Shown: positions 6,269-6,697 of the stretch, piece by piece
Layout of the letters: each line of letters begins with the position of its first letter
Numbering within the stretch: the stretch's first letter is position 1
Assembly: GCA_007125835.1 (NCBI GenBank)
Contig: SLCJ01000103.1
Coordinates: 1-6,697, forward strand
From: Verrucomicrobiales bacterium
GTDB taxonomy: Bacteria > Verrucomicrobiota > Verrucomicrobiia > Verrucomicrobiales > SLCJ01
Direction: 5' to 3'
Length of the DNA: 6,697 bases
Made by a program: the position numbers and the translations under genes
Notes under the pieces: model-generated
Databases searched by the model: none
What the model saw: only the letters and a program-made list of their open reading frames with translations
What the model was told of the DNA's origin: nothing

Positions 6269-6697
6269 CTATGGAGTGTCGATATCCGTGGGGTTGAGCA
6301 ATTCGGCGGCCTGAAAACCGCCTGGGTCGAACACAAAGGCGCGGAAGCGATGGATCGAGCCATGGAACCCCCCGGAGGTGTTGCCGCCGCCGGGAGCGCT
6401 GCCATTGTCGAAGAGATTGCCTCCGAGCACCGTTGCGCCAAGTGTCGCCGTGTCGATTGGGGTTGGTCCGCTGGCGCTGAATGGCCGACTGGCTTCCTCC
6501 ACCCCATTGACGAACAGGCGAGCGGTGCCGTTGTCCATGACAAAGGCGAGAGCCACGGTCTGTCCGGCCTGAGCGGGTGTGGTGGCAGATGCCGCGCCCT
6601 CGGCGGCCTCGATGAGGCTGTAGCGTGCGCCATTTTGATAGATGAAACTTCCGCGATTCGATGAGTCGGCGGCGACCACCCCGGCCATGATGCCCAA
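6269..6697 (-). CDS. LamG-like (concanavalin A-fold) domain protein, C-terminal part, 5' end beyond the window
   Basis: A frame open at the right edge ends with TAG at 6269-6271 and gives the last 142 residues. The pattern is that of a LamG/laminin-G-like jellyroll: GSFIYQNGARYSL, then AFVMDNGTARLFVNG, TLGATVLGGN and FHGSIHRFRAFVFD, closing with a Leu-Asn-Pro tail. Such domains bind glycans or mediate adhesion in secreted and surface proteins, often attached to enzymes. No PEP-CTERM or other sorting tail is seen at the C-terminus. The stop lies 26 bp before the Tat phosphoesterase start, so co-transcription is likely. The N-terminal portion, its signal peptide and any catalytic domain lie outside the window, so the full function cannot be told. 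Confidence 0.82.
   Translation of the reverse strand: MGIMAGVVAADSSNRGSFIYQNGARYSLIEAAEGAASATTPAQAGQTVALAFVMDNGTARLFVNGVEEASRPFSASGPTPIDTATLGATVLGGNLFDNGSAPGGGNTSGGFHGSIHRFRAFVFDPGGFQAAELLNPTDIDTP

Noticed and set aside
5035..6633. Long minus-strand frame (532 codons) over the second phosphoesterase and the end of the LamG gene
   Set aside because: It is Arg/Pro/His-rich and out of frame with two well-conserved genes. High GC keeps it open. The ATGA overlap with the next gene's start is coincidence.

Overview
The window is 6.7 kb of GC-rich bacterial DNA. I read it as coming from a Verrucomicrobiota or related PVC-group bacterium. The grounds are Tat-exported calcineurin-like phosphoesterases, a LamG protein, a DUF4091/GH123-type secreted glycosidase, mostly poor Shine-Dalgarno sequences, and a hairpin-rich intergenic repeat of a kind I recall from that group. 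This is inference from gene types, not a database match. Every supported gene lies on the minus strand, so transcription runs from the right edge to the left.

Reading in the direction of transcription: (1) the C-terminal part of a LamG-fold protein enters at the right edge (6269-6697). (2) A Tat-signal metallophosphoesterase follows after 26 bp (5100-6242). (3) A close paralogue follows after 61 bp (3860-5038). (4) After about 100 bp with a possible promoter comes an XRE-cupin regulator with a good ribosome binding site (3198-3758). (5) After a 312-bp gap with no gene comes a large secreted protein with an N-terminal discoidin domain and a GH123/DUF4091 catalytic module (747-2885). It is closed by a textbook intrinsic terminator at 703-736. 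(6) Positions 96-702 are non-coding and hold two diverged, oppositely oriented copies of a roughly 100-nt compound hairpin element, plus other hairpins. (7) A possible N-terminus of another minus-strand gene runs off the left edge (1-95).

The LamG gene and the two phosphoesterases look like one transcription unit. The phosphoesterases are a tandem duplication that keeps long identical DNA blocks at a constant offset of 1240 bp, so the duplication is recent or gene conversion keeps the copies alike. Both copies share one departure from the textbook phosphoesterase active site: the last GHxH motif reads GHSI or GHAI.

A reasonable but unproven picture is a small secreted set for processing a GalNAc-containing or phosphorylated glycan, with the XRE-cupin protein as local regulator. 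I see no tRNA, rRNA, CRISPR array, transposase or integrase. Most other long open frames are shadows of the real genes in high-GC sequence.
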